Below, one piece after another: positions 1-10,187 of a stretch of DNA of 64,000 bases. The stretch lies in contig JAVMKO010000002.1 in NCBI GenBank assembly GCA_032164245.1, forward strand, positions 180,116,920 to 180,180,919, written 5' to 3'. Position numbers and translations under genes: made by a program. How positions within the stretch are numbered: the stretch's first letter is position 1; each line of letters starts with the position of its first letter. Below the pieces are notes generated by a model that was given only the letters and a program-made list of their open reading frames with translations, made no database searches and was not told the origin of the DNA. Source of the stretch: Sternotherus odoratus (taxonomy: Eukaryota; Chordata; Testudines; Kinosternidae).

Positions 1-98
1 GCTGCTCGGGTTTTTTTTTATTATTATTAAATAACGGACTTTCGGCTTTAACGGACACCCCCTCGCCCGAATTAGTCCATTATATCGAGGTTTTACTG
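1..98. mobile_element. 3' end of a pogo/Tigger-type DNA transposon
   Basis: The segment ends in the terminal repeat TCGAGGTTTTACTG followed by TA, and carries the motif with AACGGAC repeats seen at 14440-14512. It is therefore the right end of the same family as the element at 13395-14512, cut by the window edge. TA target preference and the CAGTA...-type terminus fit the Tc1/mariner-pogo group. Confidence 0.75.
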
Positions 99-100
99 TA

Positions 101-401
101 CAGTAGACTCTCAATTATCCAGGATGATAGGGAAAAAATTAATCCTGGTTAATAAAATCCCGGATAATCACCATCCGTAGGAAATATGGGGAGGGGGAAA
201 TTGGTTCACCAGCCACCCTGCACCTCGGCGAGGGGGCTTTGGTTCACTAGCTGCCCTGCGCCTTGGTGTGTTTTTTTTTGGTTTGTTCTTGAGGCGGCAA
301 TAAAGCCAGAGCCAGCCTTGTGAGTTACGCATATTTTTTTTTGACATCCTGGTTAATCCACGTTCTGGTTAACCCAATTCTGGATAATCGAGAGTCTACT
401 G
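101..401. mobile_element. Non-autonomous Tigger-like element (MITE), copy 1
   Basis: Inverted termini CAGTAGACTCTCAATTATCC at the left and its imperfect complement ending in GAGAGTCTACTG at the right are flanked by TA on both sides (99-100 and 402-403). The element is 301 bp, has no coding capacity, and abuts the preceding Tigger-type end directly. A second copy lies at 28673-28992. Confidence 0.85.
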
Positions 402-403
402 TA

Positions 404-1520
404 TGCTGAATAAACAGTTTTCACTAGCTGCCTTTCCATGCATGCTCTCTCTGTGGTTACTAGTCCCACATGTCTTGTTCCTTAAACTATAGATTGTTCA
501 GTAACCATATGTTAGGCAACTCAGAATTCACACGTTCTGACCACTTAAATAGAGAAGAGAACATTAATGTCTGGCCCTTCCTCTTTGAAATCGTATGCAG
601 TAGTACAAGCAAGCCCAAACCAAAGCCCCAGCTACAGACAGCCCCAAACTTTGGGGAAGTTTGGATCCAGACACCAACTTTGCCTATCTGTAGATACATA
701 CACATACAAAACTGCTGTTCATTCACTTACTTACATACAGAGAATTTGGTTTAAATTTTGTTTTCTATTACACCAGTAAAATTCCCATTGACTTCAAAGC
801 CCAGGTAATAAAACAAATCACTTAAGATTAAGCTAGGTGTTGGGTTTTTTTGGGGAAGGGGATGGGGAGACATTACTCTCAATTACATGAAGGTTACCGA
901 GGGTAGACTATGTTGCCCTTAGTTTGGGCAAAAGTGAAAGCAAAATATATAAACACAGCTTCAGGCTGTGTGTGGTCTTTTTAAAAATGAGTTTGAAGGA
1001 AATTGCAAGTACCTGGATTAGATTATTCTTGTCTGTGTACCAATATAATCACAATAAGCTATGTAAAGGAAGATCACCTAAACTGGACCAAGAGGGCATT
1101 AATACAATCAGATTTTTGATTGTCAAATAAAATTACACTCAGTAACCTGTTTCCTGCCAGGTATAAAGCAGGGTGACTTTCAAAAACTTGAAAGAAAGTG
1201 TAGAATATTTACATTATTTCCTCATTAATTTTACAATGTGTTCCACTCCTTCCACTCCCACCTCATCTCACTTCTCTTCACTAGGAAAGCAGCTGTGTTC
1301 TTACCACCTTGGCTATTTCCAGTTAACTAATGTGAGGTAAAATTCCAGTGAAGACAAAGTTCTCTGCAATTTTCACATTTGTCAGCAGGTAAAGGTACAC
1401 CCCAGACTCCACCTTAGTAACTTGTGTGAAAGCTACAAACTGCCTTGTCTTCACTTAGCATTTTACCTCAGGCTAACTACAATTAGCTAACGTGGTCTGG
1501 ACACAGGTTCTCCCCCTTCT
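404..1520. other. No gene seen (intron 3 of SCIN or flank)
   Basis: AT-rich unique-looking sequence. Short open frames here have no recognisable domains and no splice context. No repeat family was recognised. Confidence 0.5.
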
Positions 1521-1523
1521 CCC

Positions 1524-1885
1524 CCAAGCAGGGCCGGCTCTATGTTTTTTGCCACCTGAAGCGGCGCTGTCAGGACGGCACTCTGGTGGCTTTCGGCTCT
1601 GACACTGCGGTAGCTCGGACACGGTTCCCTCTTCGGCGGAGCTGCCGAAGGCGTGCCACAGAAGACACGTGCGGCAGCTCCACCTAAGACGGAAGACTAG
1701 TGGAGCTGCCATGGGCGTGCCGCCGAAGAGGGAAGAGCAGCTTTCAGGGGCACGTCTGCAGCAGCTCTACCAAAGGGGAAACAGTGTTGTAGGTGCCGCC
1801 AAAAGCTGCCTGAGTGCCGCCCTAACAGCACCCGAAATGCTGCCCCCTGTCGTTTGCCGTCCCAAGCACCAGCTTGCCTGGACCT
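1524..1885. repeat. GC-rich interspersed repeat, unclassified
   Basis: Begins GCAGGGCCGGCTCTATG and is full of GCCGCC/GCCGAAG words, in sharp contrast with AT-rich flanks. Composition and abrupt edges suggest a transposon-derived repeat; the ORFs on both strands are compositional. Confidence 0.45.
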
Positions 1886-3033
1886 GACATTTCAAAGTGA
1901 AAACATACCCTTTTTGTTTGACTGGCTTTTCTCTATTTTCCTCCTGTCTGGTTTCCATTTTCTGAGACTCCCCTTCAAGACGTCTTTTCAAAAAATATTG
2001 GTTTAATTCCACAATCCCTTCTCCTCCCTATCTCCAGTATTTTCTCCACTGTTAAATTAAAGCAAGTCATAGTCCAAGGGGAAATAGCCACATCTCAAAA
2101 ACCATCACTGCAATTCCCCTCTTGTTGGTAAATCTCTGCAGTGAAGCCAAAGACTGAATGGGCATGAAGCAGAAAAAAAAACAAAAAACAACAACCCTGT
2201 AGAGAACTGAAAGTGTCAGAGAAGGCGGCCAGACAGAAGCCAAAGAACATCTGGGGTGAAATCCTGACCCTAAAAAATAAAATGGAGTCCTGCCATTGAC
2301 TTCAGTGGGTCAGGATTACAGTTTTGGGGTTGGCAAGAGCTATTGATGTTACAGCAAGTTGGAATATACATAAAGACCTCCACACATGACTCTCAGAGCA
2401 TCTGATAAAAACACTCTTCCCCCAGACCTTCCGCTTGGGACTTCATATAGTCTCTTTAATAAATCTTAGCCTATGTGAACAAGAAAAGTTGAGTTACTTT
2501 TTTTGTGTGTGAAGGGGTTCCTAAAGTTTTTGTTTGTTTGGTTTGGGTTTTTTTTTACAGGTAATGGGAAAGGAAAGTATAGATTTAAGGAGCCAATGGC
2601 AATTCAAACTGGGTCTCAAGTTTAGGTTTTGTAAAAACTTGTTTTTATAAAAGGAGAGACCAATAGAAACAGTTCCACATTTTTTTTAAAGTTTCAATAG
2701 AACTAGCTTTAAAACAAAATTCCAGTCACCTTACTAAGCATCCAACTTGAACACTGCAACCTCTGGAAGTAGAAAATGAAGATGACTAAATACAAAAGCA
2801 TGAATTAGGTCATTGTTTTTCACTGTTCCAAAGGAGAAAGTGAAAAACAACCAAACAATCAGCACAAACAGTGAAGAGTAATTTGGATTTTACCATTTAG
2901 CTATGTCATGTGCTTACACCAGATTTCCACTAGCTCATCTATACCCTGTCTAATGAAGGGAAGTATAAATAAACATATTGATACTGCAGAATGCTCTGAT
3001 TTAGTATGGTTAGTGTGGGCTGTTTGGGAAGAT
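1886..3033. other. No gene seen; short palindromic repeat near 2255-2330
   Basis: AT-rich sequence. Around 2255-2330 a near-palindrome runs from AATCCTGACCC to GGGTCAGGATT with an ATTGACTTCAGTGGG core, a short motif that recurs in this window (for example 57650-57715). Confidence 0.45.
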
Positions 3034-3046
3034 TTTCCCCATTTAA

Positions 3047-3350
3047 GAGTTAACAAAGTCCTGTGGCACCTTAAAGACTAACTATAAAGTTTTGAAGCAT
3101 GAGCTTTCGTGGGCTAATACCCACTTCGTCGGATGCAGGCAGTGGAAGTGTTCACAAACAGGCAGTTATAGAAAAGTAGGTAAGAGCCAGGTGGGAGGTG
3201 AAAAGGTTAGTCCAATTAAGCTGAGCCAGCTTGTTATCTCCGATCAGCCCACGAAAGCTCATGCTTCAAAACTTTATAGTTAGTCTTTAAGGTGCCACAG
3301 GACTTTGTTAACTCTGCTATTCCAGACTAACACGGCTACCACCCTGATTC
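3047..3350 (-). mobile_element. Foldback SINE-like repeat, copy A
   Basis: Two inverted arms (left from GAGTTAACAAAG, right ending CTTTGTTAACTC) enclose a loop. The right side continues into the head that on the minus strand contains GGTAGCCGTGTTAGTCTGG. Identical 13-bp direct repeats TTTCCCCATTTAA flank it at 3034-3046 and 3351-3363. A duplication this long suits reverse-transcription-type insertion better than cut-and-paste transposition. Confidence 0.8.
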
Positions 3351-3674
3351 TTTCCCCATTTAAATTACTTATTCATTCAGTTATGCAGTTGAATTGTCAA
3401 TGCTTATTTTGTCTAAACTGTTTAATTCTGGGTACTGAGAACGAGAGAAAAGTCCTGTCACAAAATATTTAAATCCACCTTTTTTAATTCCCTTGAGACC
3501 ATGATACAATAAACCTTTGAATTATCAAAACTATGCAAGATTCAAAGCAAACAATTCATTCAGTCAGAAGAATGTCCAAGGGCCCTACAGTCCAGTCTAT
3601 ACTACAATTACAATTGTGTGTCTTTTTAACCCATTTATGATACTGCCATTTGACATAGCTGTTATGAAAAACAC
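3351..3674. other. No gene seen
   Basis: AT-rich sequence between the foldback repeat and the CR1 relic; no ORF or repeat family recognised. Confidence 0.4.
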
Positions 3675-4545
3675 AGAATGAAACAATGTGCAAAGTAATG
3701 CACATTGGAAAACACAATCCCAACTATCCATACAAAATGATGAGGTCTAAATTAGCTGGTATCACTCAAGAAAGATCTTGGAATCATCATGGATAGCTCT
3801 CTGAAAACATCTGCTCAATGTGCAGCAGCAGAAAAATGGAAAGCTCCTCAAAAAAGCTGATGTTAAGAGCCATTAGGAAAGAGATAGATAATAAGAAAAA
3901 TATCATAACGCATCTATCCAAGTCCATGTTATGCCTACACCTTGATTATTATGTGCACTTGTGTTCACACCATCTCAAAAAAAGAACTGGAAAAAATACA
4001 TAGAAGGGCAACAAAAATTATTAGGGGTATGGAACAGATTCCACATTAAGAGAGATTAAAAAGACAAACTATTCAGTTTAGAAAAAAAGATACTGAGGGT
4101 GGGATATGCTAGAGGTCTATAAAGTCATGAATAGTGTGGAGGAAAAGTGTTATTTACCCCTTCATATAATGCAAGAACCAGGGAGCACCCCATGGAAATT
4201 AATAGGCAGCAGGTTTAAAACAAACAAGGAAGTACTTTTTCACCTAAAGCACAGTCAGCCTGTGGGATATTGTAAAGGCCAATAGTAGATTCAGAAAAGA
4301 ATTAGATAAATTCATGGAGGACAGGCCCATCAATGGCTATTATCCAAGATGGTAAAGGATGCAACCTCATGTTCTGGATGTCCCTAAATCTCTGACTGCC
4401 AGAAACTAGGACTGGACAACACGAGCCGAAACACTCATTACTCTGTTCTGTTCATTCCCTCAGAAGCATCTGGCCCCGGCCATTGTCGGAAGACAAAATA
4501 TTGGGCTAAATGGACCTTTGGTATGAGGAAGTATGTCATTCTTCT
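3675..4545 (+). mobile_element. Decayed CR1 LINE 3' fragment
   Basis: The sequence follows the 3' third of the CR1 copy at 12450-13340 almost throughout: AAAGTAATGCACATTGGAAAA, then the region for the post-RT C-terminal part of ORF2, then TGGGCTAAATGGACCTTTGGT near the 3' end. Many substitutions and indels break every frame, so this is an older insertion than the one at 8769-13340. Confidence 0.85.
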
Positions 4546-5315
4546 ATTCTGGAAATGGCAGTCATGTGTCTCCCACGTGTGTGTTTCTCACAAACCATGC
4601 TGCCTAACCATTGTATTTGTGCATTCTGGGATTATCTGTGTCACTATCACAGGCTCTTCAACAAAGGATAGAATACTTGAAGAACATGCCCTCAGAATGG
4701 CACCAGCAGCATGAGAAACAACGAACAGTGGAATGTCAGATTACATCTAGAGCGGCAGGAAGATACTTTAGCTAGCTAAAAGGTGTGGCTACACTGCATG
4801 ACTATGGCCTTGGTTACACTTACAGGATTATAGCGCTTTTGGTTATAGCGCATCCCAGATACAGCAATAGGTACTGCGCTAGAGCGTGTGCACACTCAGA
4901 CCCACCAGCGCTAGAACAAGGCCACATTTGCGGCACTTCAGGCTGCATTAGGAGCAGCGCAATAGGGCAGGTATCCCACACAGCACCTCTTCCCAATCTG
5001 GTGCAATGCCTTGTGGGAAGGGGGGGGCGTCACTTGCGGCCATTCTGTATCCTGTTCCAACTAACCGTGATGCTTTGTGTCACATCCCAGCAATCCCTGT
5101 GTTTCCGTCCACCTCAGGCCCCATCTTTCAACGGTTTCAGCAAGGCGCGCGCGCGCCGTCGTCCAATTTCCTGTGCCGTAATGGATCGTGAATTGCTGAG
5201 GAGCGTGCTGGCGAGTGTCGCCAGCACAACTCTCTGCACAGCGGAGTTCATTCTTGACATGGAAGGTGACAGTAGGGATGGGTCTGAAGAAGACTAGCTC
5301 GAGCCGAGGAACGCA

Positions 5316-5930
5316 TTGGACAATAAACTGATCATCGCTTTAACGGACATGCTCACCACCGTGGAACGCCACATCTGGGCATGGGAAACGAGCACTGAAT
5401 GGTGGGATCACATCATCATGCAAGTGTGGGACGATGAGCAGTGGCTGCAAAACTTTCGCATGAGAAAAGCCACTTTCATGGGACTGTGTGCTGAACTCGC
5501 CCCTGCCCTGCAGCGCAAGGACACCAGATTGAGAGCTGCCATCCTGGTGGAGAAGCGGGTGCTATAGCTATCTGGAAGCTGGCCACAGACAACTACTGAT
5601 CGGTGGCCAACCACTTTGGGGTGGGAAAGTCAACCGTTGGAGTCGTTTTGATGCAAGTGTGCAGGGCCATTAATCGCCTCCTGCTATGAAAAATCATGAC
5701 TCTTGGTGACGTGCATGACATCGTGGCTGGCTATGAACAGATGGGTTTCCCTAACTGTGGAGGGGCGATCGATGGGACCCATATACCAATTCTGGCGCCC
5801 GACCACCTAGCAGACGAGTACATTAACCGAAAGGGGTATTTCTCCATGGTTCTTCAGGCATTCGTGGATCACCATGGGCATTTTACTGACATTAATGCAG
5901 GCTGGTCCGCTGCCGCTGCCCTTCCCCCTG
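5316..5930 (+). pseudogene. HARBI1-like transposase relic
   Basis: The first open block (5316-5567) encodes a helical N-terminal part ending in LRAAILVEKRV. After a 1-nt frame change near 5560 the next frame reads AIWKLATDNY, stop TGA (5598-5600), then SVANHFGVGKSTVG, the helix-turn-helix typical of HARBI1-like transposases. A further TGA precedes the block from 5696, which contains GGAIDGTH (first catalytic Asp of the DDE nuclease) and DHHGHFTDINAGW. The rest of the catalytic domain, including the final Glu, is missing: the sequence jumps into the antisense Myb-like relic. It is certainly inactive. Family assignment is confident from the two DDE blocks plus the HTH. Confidence 0.8.
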
Positions 5931-6160
5931 GGCTTGAGAAGAGTTCCTGGCTGCATGTGTCCTGTGACTCCTCCATGGCCTGGGTCGCTGCCGCGGCTGC
6001 TGCCTCCTCCTCCTCTCCATCCTCCTCTTCTTTGGCCTCCTCTCCCACCCACCCCCACCTTCAGTGGTGGGCTGGGAAGAAGTGTTCTGGGTGGTCGATG
6101 AAGTGCACGTTGGATCACCACCAAGTATCGCGTCCAGCTCCTTGTAGAAGCCCTGCCTGA
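5905..6160 (-). pseudogene. Harbinger Myb/SANT-like second-gene relic
   Basis: On the minus strand one frame reads QGFYKELDAILGGDP followed by a Ser/Thr-rich stretch, and after a frame change the next block reads EEAAAAATQAMEESQDTCSQELFSS. This resembles the C-terminal linker of the Myb/SANT-like protein of reptile Harbinger transposons. Only this low-complexity tail survives; the DNA-binding domain is not present. Its convergent orientation relative to the transposase, and the abrupt switch right after the INAGW motif, indicate internal deletion of the parent element. Confidence 0.6.
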
Positions 6161-6300
6161 CCCAGCCCACCCAACCTAATCTCCTCCCCCAGCCTAACCT
6201 CCTCCCCTCCCCACCCATCCCTGCCTGGCCCACCCCGCTGTTGGGGGTGATCTTCCTTTACCCCCGCCCCACCCAGCCTCCCCCCATCTCTAACCGCCTT

Positions 6301-6335
<35 letters not shown>
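6301..6335. repeat. (AT)n microsatellite
   Basis: About 15 uninterrupted AT dinucleotides just after the C-rich tail of the Harbinger relic. Confidence 0.95.
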
Positions 6336-8768
6336 AAACACCTGTGTTATTTTACCAGGATATATCTGTGGAAGTTAAACAAGAAAGGATATAATTTTTT
6401 TTTACATCATGAATAAGGAAAATTATCCTTCTTTTCATATGAATAAGTGAAAAAATTTGATTATATTTCCTTAGCAAAATCAAAGTTTATCCAGACTATA
6501 TATAAAATATATTTACAAAAGTTTATTCTGATTTAAATTTTCACTATGAAACTATTAATTGTTAGGGTTTTTCTTTTTCCATACTATAAAAATAGAATAT
6601 AGTATGCATATGAAATGTGATTTACAGGTCTATATAAGAAATTTTACACAGCATAATCCCTATAATAAAATAGTATTTTTCACACTACAAACTCGCTGAG
6701 CAGAAAATCCATCTTTTTCTAGGCAAACATCTCTCCATGTTCGCTTCGCTATCCTGTGTCTCCCCCAGGAACACTAATTAATCTCGAGTAAACACCTCAG
6801 ACACACACAGACAACAAGCTAGATGAGAAAGAAGGAAAGAAAGAAAACCAGTAATCTCTAGACAGGCATTGAGAAAGTGAGAAAAACTAGCCTATATTCA
6901 AGCAAATATAATGAATGGTATAGGCTTTAATAGTCTATACATTATATATGCACATAGCTTGAAATAACTTGCTCACCAAGTACTCAGAATATTTTAATAA
7001 ACATGTATATTTTCCTTCACTTCTCTCAAAACCCTCAACTTATCCTTTCATCAGCACTCTGATATTTACTGTGAAGGTTCCCGAAATGGACGGAGGGAAG
7101 CCAACACAAATTTATCCTCCTCAAGATCCACTGGACCCAAGTCCATAAAATGATCACCTGCAAACTCAATCACATGAAGCGTGGATAGCACATGAAGCAG
7201 AAAGCGGTGTGCACACGAAAATACACAGTTGTACGTATGTACAACTCAAAAGAAGGAAGAACACACTAACATACAAGTGTGAGCTTGGCAAGATTGCTTC
7301 ACGCCATTGCGGTCTCTGACCTCGCATTTTCTCTGATTTTCTCGGCAGTGAGGTTATTTATTTCAATAAATTAGGAAGGCATTGTCAGAATTTTACCAAA
7401 TTCTGGCCAACGAAACACTGCCTTAGAAGACTGATAGCAGACCTACCCATTGAAATGCTAATTTTACGAGCACAATTATCATTTTTTCCCTCAGCCCTGG
7501 CCTCTCACCTGTCAATAATGAACAATTAGTGAAGGAAAAGGGTATTTGTGTAGCCAGCCATATTTTTGTCATATTGGAATGAAAATGTCTATATTTAGAG
7601 AGAATCTTCCTTTTCCCAGGTCTTCTTTACCAACAGATTTTGATAAAATCTAAAATGGAGTCAGTTTTTTATTTCTTAGAGGCCCCTCATTTTGTGAGGC
7701 TCTAAATAGTAGTGTAGTTATCATATACCTTAATCTGGCACTGTTCTGACTGCTAGGTAACAAAGTGTGCAGGAGTCTTTTGCGTATCTAGCAGCACCAC
7801 CACCAGGCTTTTTCCATTGCAAAGATATTCGCTGGGACTTCTCTTAGCTTATGTTTCACTATAATACTGTGCCTTGCTCTAACTTTTTTTAAGGAAAGCT
7901 TTGCTTTCCCTAGAGTTGAATGTGAAAGATGCAGTACTCAGTGTACATTGTCATAGTGTCCCTCATCCTCTACCTTCAGGCTATCACGATTATATACGGG
8001 GCTCATGAATTTTTCCCAACCATATCTATTTTTTCAGATTTTTAAAAAAAGTGACAGACAAAAATGAGATTTAGGTCCCTTTTTGCTTATGCTACACACA
8101 CACACAGTTTGTAAATACGATCAGGAAACTGAAGAGGTGTAACCATGTGTGTCAGATTGAGGAAAAAATTAATTCTAATATGTGTGCACATGAGTAACAA
8201 TGTGCACTAGTAAATGTGTACATTTACTGTAACCGTGCAGAGCCAAAGTAACTGCACATGCACTCCCCAGTAAAACCTGTCCCATAATTTTGTGTTACTA
8301 ATTTACACATTTTCCATTGCCAGAGGCCTCTTATATTCCTCACAAGGCAGTGCATGCTATTAAATGATAGTAGAGATGTTTCATTGAAATACCGGAGGTC
8401 CAGAGAAGGTATTACAGCCCTGGCTGAGTAGTTCCTTTTAGCTGAACCAAACTCTTTGATCCCATGTACATTTAAGCCTACTGGGTCTGAACAGATACAT
8501 TCCTGGGGAACAGACCTTTCTAATACCCCACCCTGGCATGTAGCACCATGCAGTCCAACTGCACTGTCACAAGATCAGTGTAACCCTCCTCCCTCCCAGA
8601 GTCTCCAACTGTTTAAGCTTGCCGTTCCCCAGAGCTCCATTCTCCTGGGTACTCTGATTTTACTGCGTAACCCTTAGGGGATCTTATGATAGATAAACAA
8701 GGGAATATACAGACTTTATGTATATTCTTTACTCAGACAAAGCAAAGCAACATCTGCATGCAAATCGC
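6336..8768. other. No gene seen
   Basis: AT-rich sequence with scattered short (CA)n near 8093-8106. No coding exon with splice sites, no recognised repeat. Read as part of SCIN intron 3. Confidence 0.45.
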
Positions 8769-9225
8769 CTTGCGACCAGGGCTGCTAACAGGGGAGTTGT
8801 GAGAGGGAGTTCTCCAGGTGAAGAAGGAGCAGATACAGGACCCTTGGGGTAAGTGGCTGTGTGTGTTTGGGGGTACTTGCTGTGTGCGGAGCTTGTGTTT
8901 CTGTCTGTTTGTTTGAGTGTTTGTTTGCAGGACCATCTGCTCTGGCTGGCAGTTGGTGTGACCTTTAGAAGCCTCTGTTCAGTGGCTGAGCCTTAATCAG
9001 GGGGTGGGGCTAATCAGGAAGGCCAGGGCTTTATAAAGCAGCCAGCAAGCGACCAGGGAACTTGCGACCAGGGCTGCTAACAGGGGAGTTGTGAGAGGGA
9101 GTTGGGAAGGGGAGTGGGAAGCAGGGGAGGCCTAACTCACTCTTTAAATCCTGTGCCTTAAACTATAAACTATAGTCTAAACTCCCTCATTTAAACATTC
9201 CTATTAACCTACATCACTGTTAGAG
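8769..9225 (+). promoter_or_regulatory. CR1 5' UTR with a duplicated promoter-like segment
   Basis: The segment starting CTTGCGACCAGGGCTGCTAA occurs at 8769 and again, identical over about 43 bp, at 9061, a spacing of 292 bp. The second copy is preceded by GGGCTTTATAAAGCAGCC at about 9028-9045. This gives a tandem head region reminiscent of the repeated 5' monomers of some LINEs. Promoter activity is inference. Confidence 0.55.
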
Positions 9226-10152
9226 ATGATGGAGGCAGAAGCCCAGCAGCAGAGTGGGGGCTATCCAGTTTATTGCACTCAATGTAGCATGTATGACTAT
9301 CTGCCCTATGGGCGGGTGGCGTATGTGTGCATTCGGTGCAAGGAGCTCCTGGCCCTCAGAGACCGTGTACGGGCTTTGGAGGCCAGGGTGGCGGAACTGG
9401 AGGAGCAAAGGGAGGCAGAGAGGTATGTTGACGAGACTTTCAGGGACATCGTAGGCTTGTCCCACCTCCAGTCAGACAGCCCCTGTGTTGTTGGGGAGGA
9501 TGAAAGGCCTCGGGAAGGAGAGCAGTCAACGGGAGCAGAGGGAAACCTTCCCACAGCTGGGACCCTCCTTCCAGGTGACGGTGGGGTGTCCCCTTGCACA
9601 GAGGTCACCTCTTCAGGGGAGGGAACTCCAATTATTAGGAAATGGCAGCTGTTAGTAATGGGAGATTCGATCATAAGGAATATAGATAGCTGGGTTTGTG
9701 ATGATCGGGAGAACCGTATGGTGACTTGCCTGCCTGGTGCAAAGGTTGCGGATCTATCGAGGCATCTAGATAGACTTATGAGTAGTGCTGGGGAGGAGCC
9801 GGTGGTCGTGGTACATGTAGGTACCAACGACATAGGGAAGGGTAGGAGAGAGGTCCTGGAGGCCAAATTTAGGTTGCTAGGAAAGAGGTTGAAATCCAGG
9901 ACCTCTATGGTGGCTTTCTCAGAAATGCTTCCAGTTCCACGCGCAGGGCCAGGTAGGCAGGCAGAGCTTCAGAGTCTCAATGCGTGGATGAGACGATGGT
10001 GTAGAGAGGAAGGGTTCAGATTTATTAGGAACTGGGGAAACTTTTGGGATGGGGGGAGCCTATACAGGAAGGATGGGCTCCACCTAAACCAAAGTGGAAC
10101 CAGGCTGCTGGCACTTAACATTAAAAAGGTTGCAGAGCAGTTTTTAAACTAA
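9226..10152 (+). CDS. CR1 ORF1 protein with SGNH esterase domain
   Basis: An intact 308-residue frame. It begins with a zinc-ribbon-like pair CTQC (17-20) and CIRC (35-38), then a short heptad-rich coiled coil (about 39-66), an acidic Ser/Gly-rich linker, and an SGNH hydrolase (esterase) domain: block I GDS with Ser148, block III GTND (199-202), and block V with Asp283 and His286 in DGLHLN. All catalytic positions are present. CR1 ORF1 proteins bind nucleic acid and form the retrotransposition RNP; the role of the esterase is not settled. The frame stops 35 bp before the ORF2 region. The tandem ATG ATG at 9226 is the first in frame after the 5' UTR. Confidence 0.9.
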   Translation: MMEAEAQQQSGGYPVYCTQCSMYDYLPYGRVAYVCIRCKELLALRDRVRALEARVAELEEQREAERYVDETFRDIVGLSHLQSDSPCVVGEDERPREGEQSTGAEGNLPTAGTLLPGDGGVSPCTEVTSSGEGTPIIRKWQLLVMGDSIIRNIDSWVCDDRENRMVTCLPGAKVADLSRHLDRLMSSAGEEPVVVVHVGTNDIGKGRREVLEAKFRLLGKRLKSRTSMVAFSEMLPVPRAGPGRQAELQSLNAWMRRWCREEGFRFIRNWGNFWDGGSLYRKDGLHLNQSGTRLLALNIKKVAEQFLN

Positions 10153-10187
10153 GAGATGGGGGAAAGCCGATTGCTGCAGAGGAGCAC

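Larger units (their letters stand above)
4806..6300 (+). mobile_element. Degenerate PIF/Harbinger DNA transposon
   Basis: The left end starts GGCCTTGGTTACACTTACAGG, a turtle Harbinger-type terminus. It encloses a broken HARBI1-like transposase (5316-5930, plus strand) followed by a relic of the second, Myb/SANT-like protein on the opposite strand (5905-6160). Two genes, transposase and Myb-like DNA-binding protein, are the hallmark of PIF/Harbinger elements. The right end could not be fixed; it fades into C-rich sequence and an (AT)n tract. Confidence 0.75.

Noticed and set aside
4785..5297. 170-residue plus-strand ORF upstream of the Harbinger transposase
   Set aside because: It begins near the transposon terminus and has no resemblance to transposase or Myb-like protein; probably non-coding left end of the element, though the last residues may be part of a decayed N-terminus.
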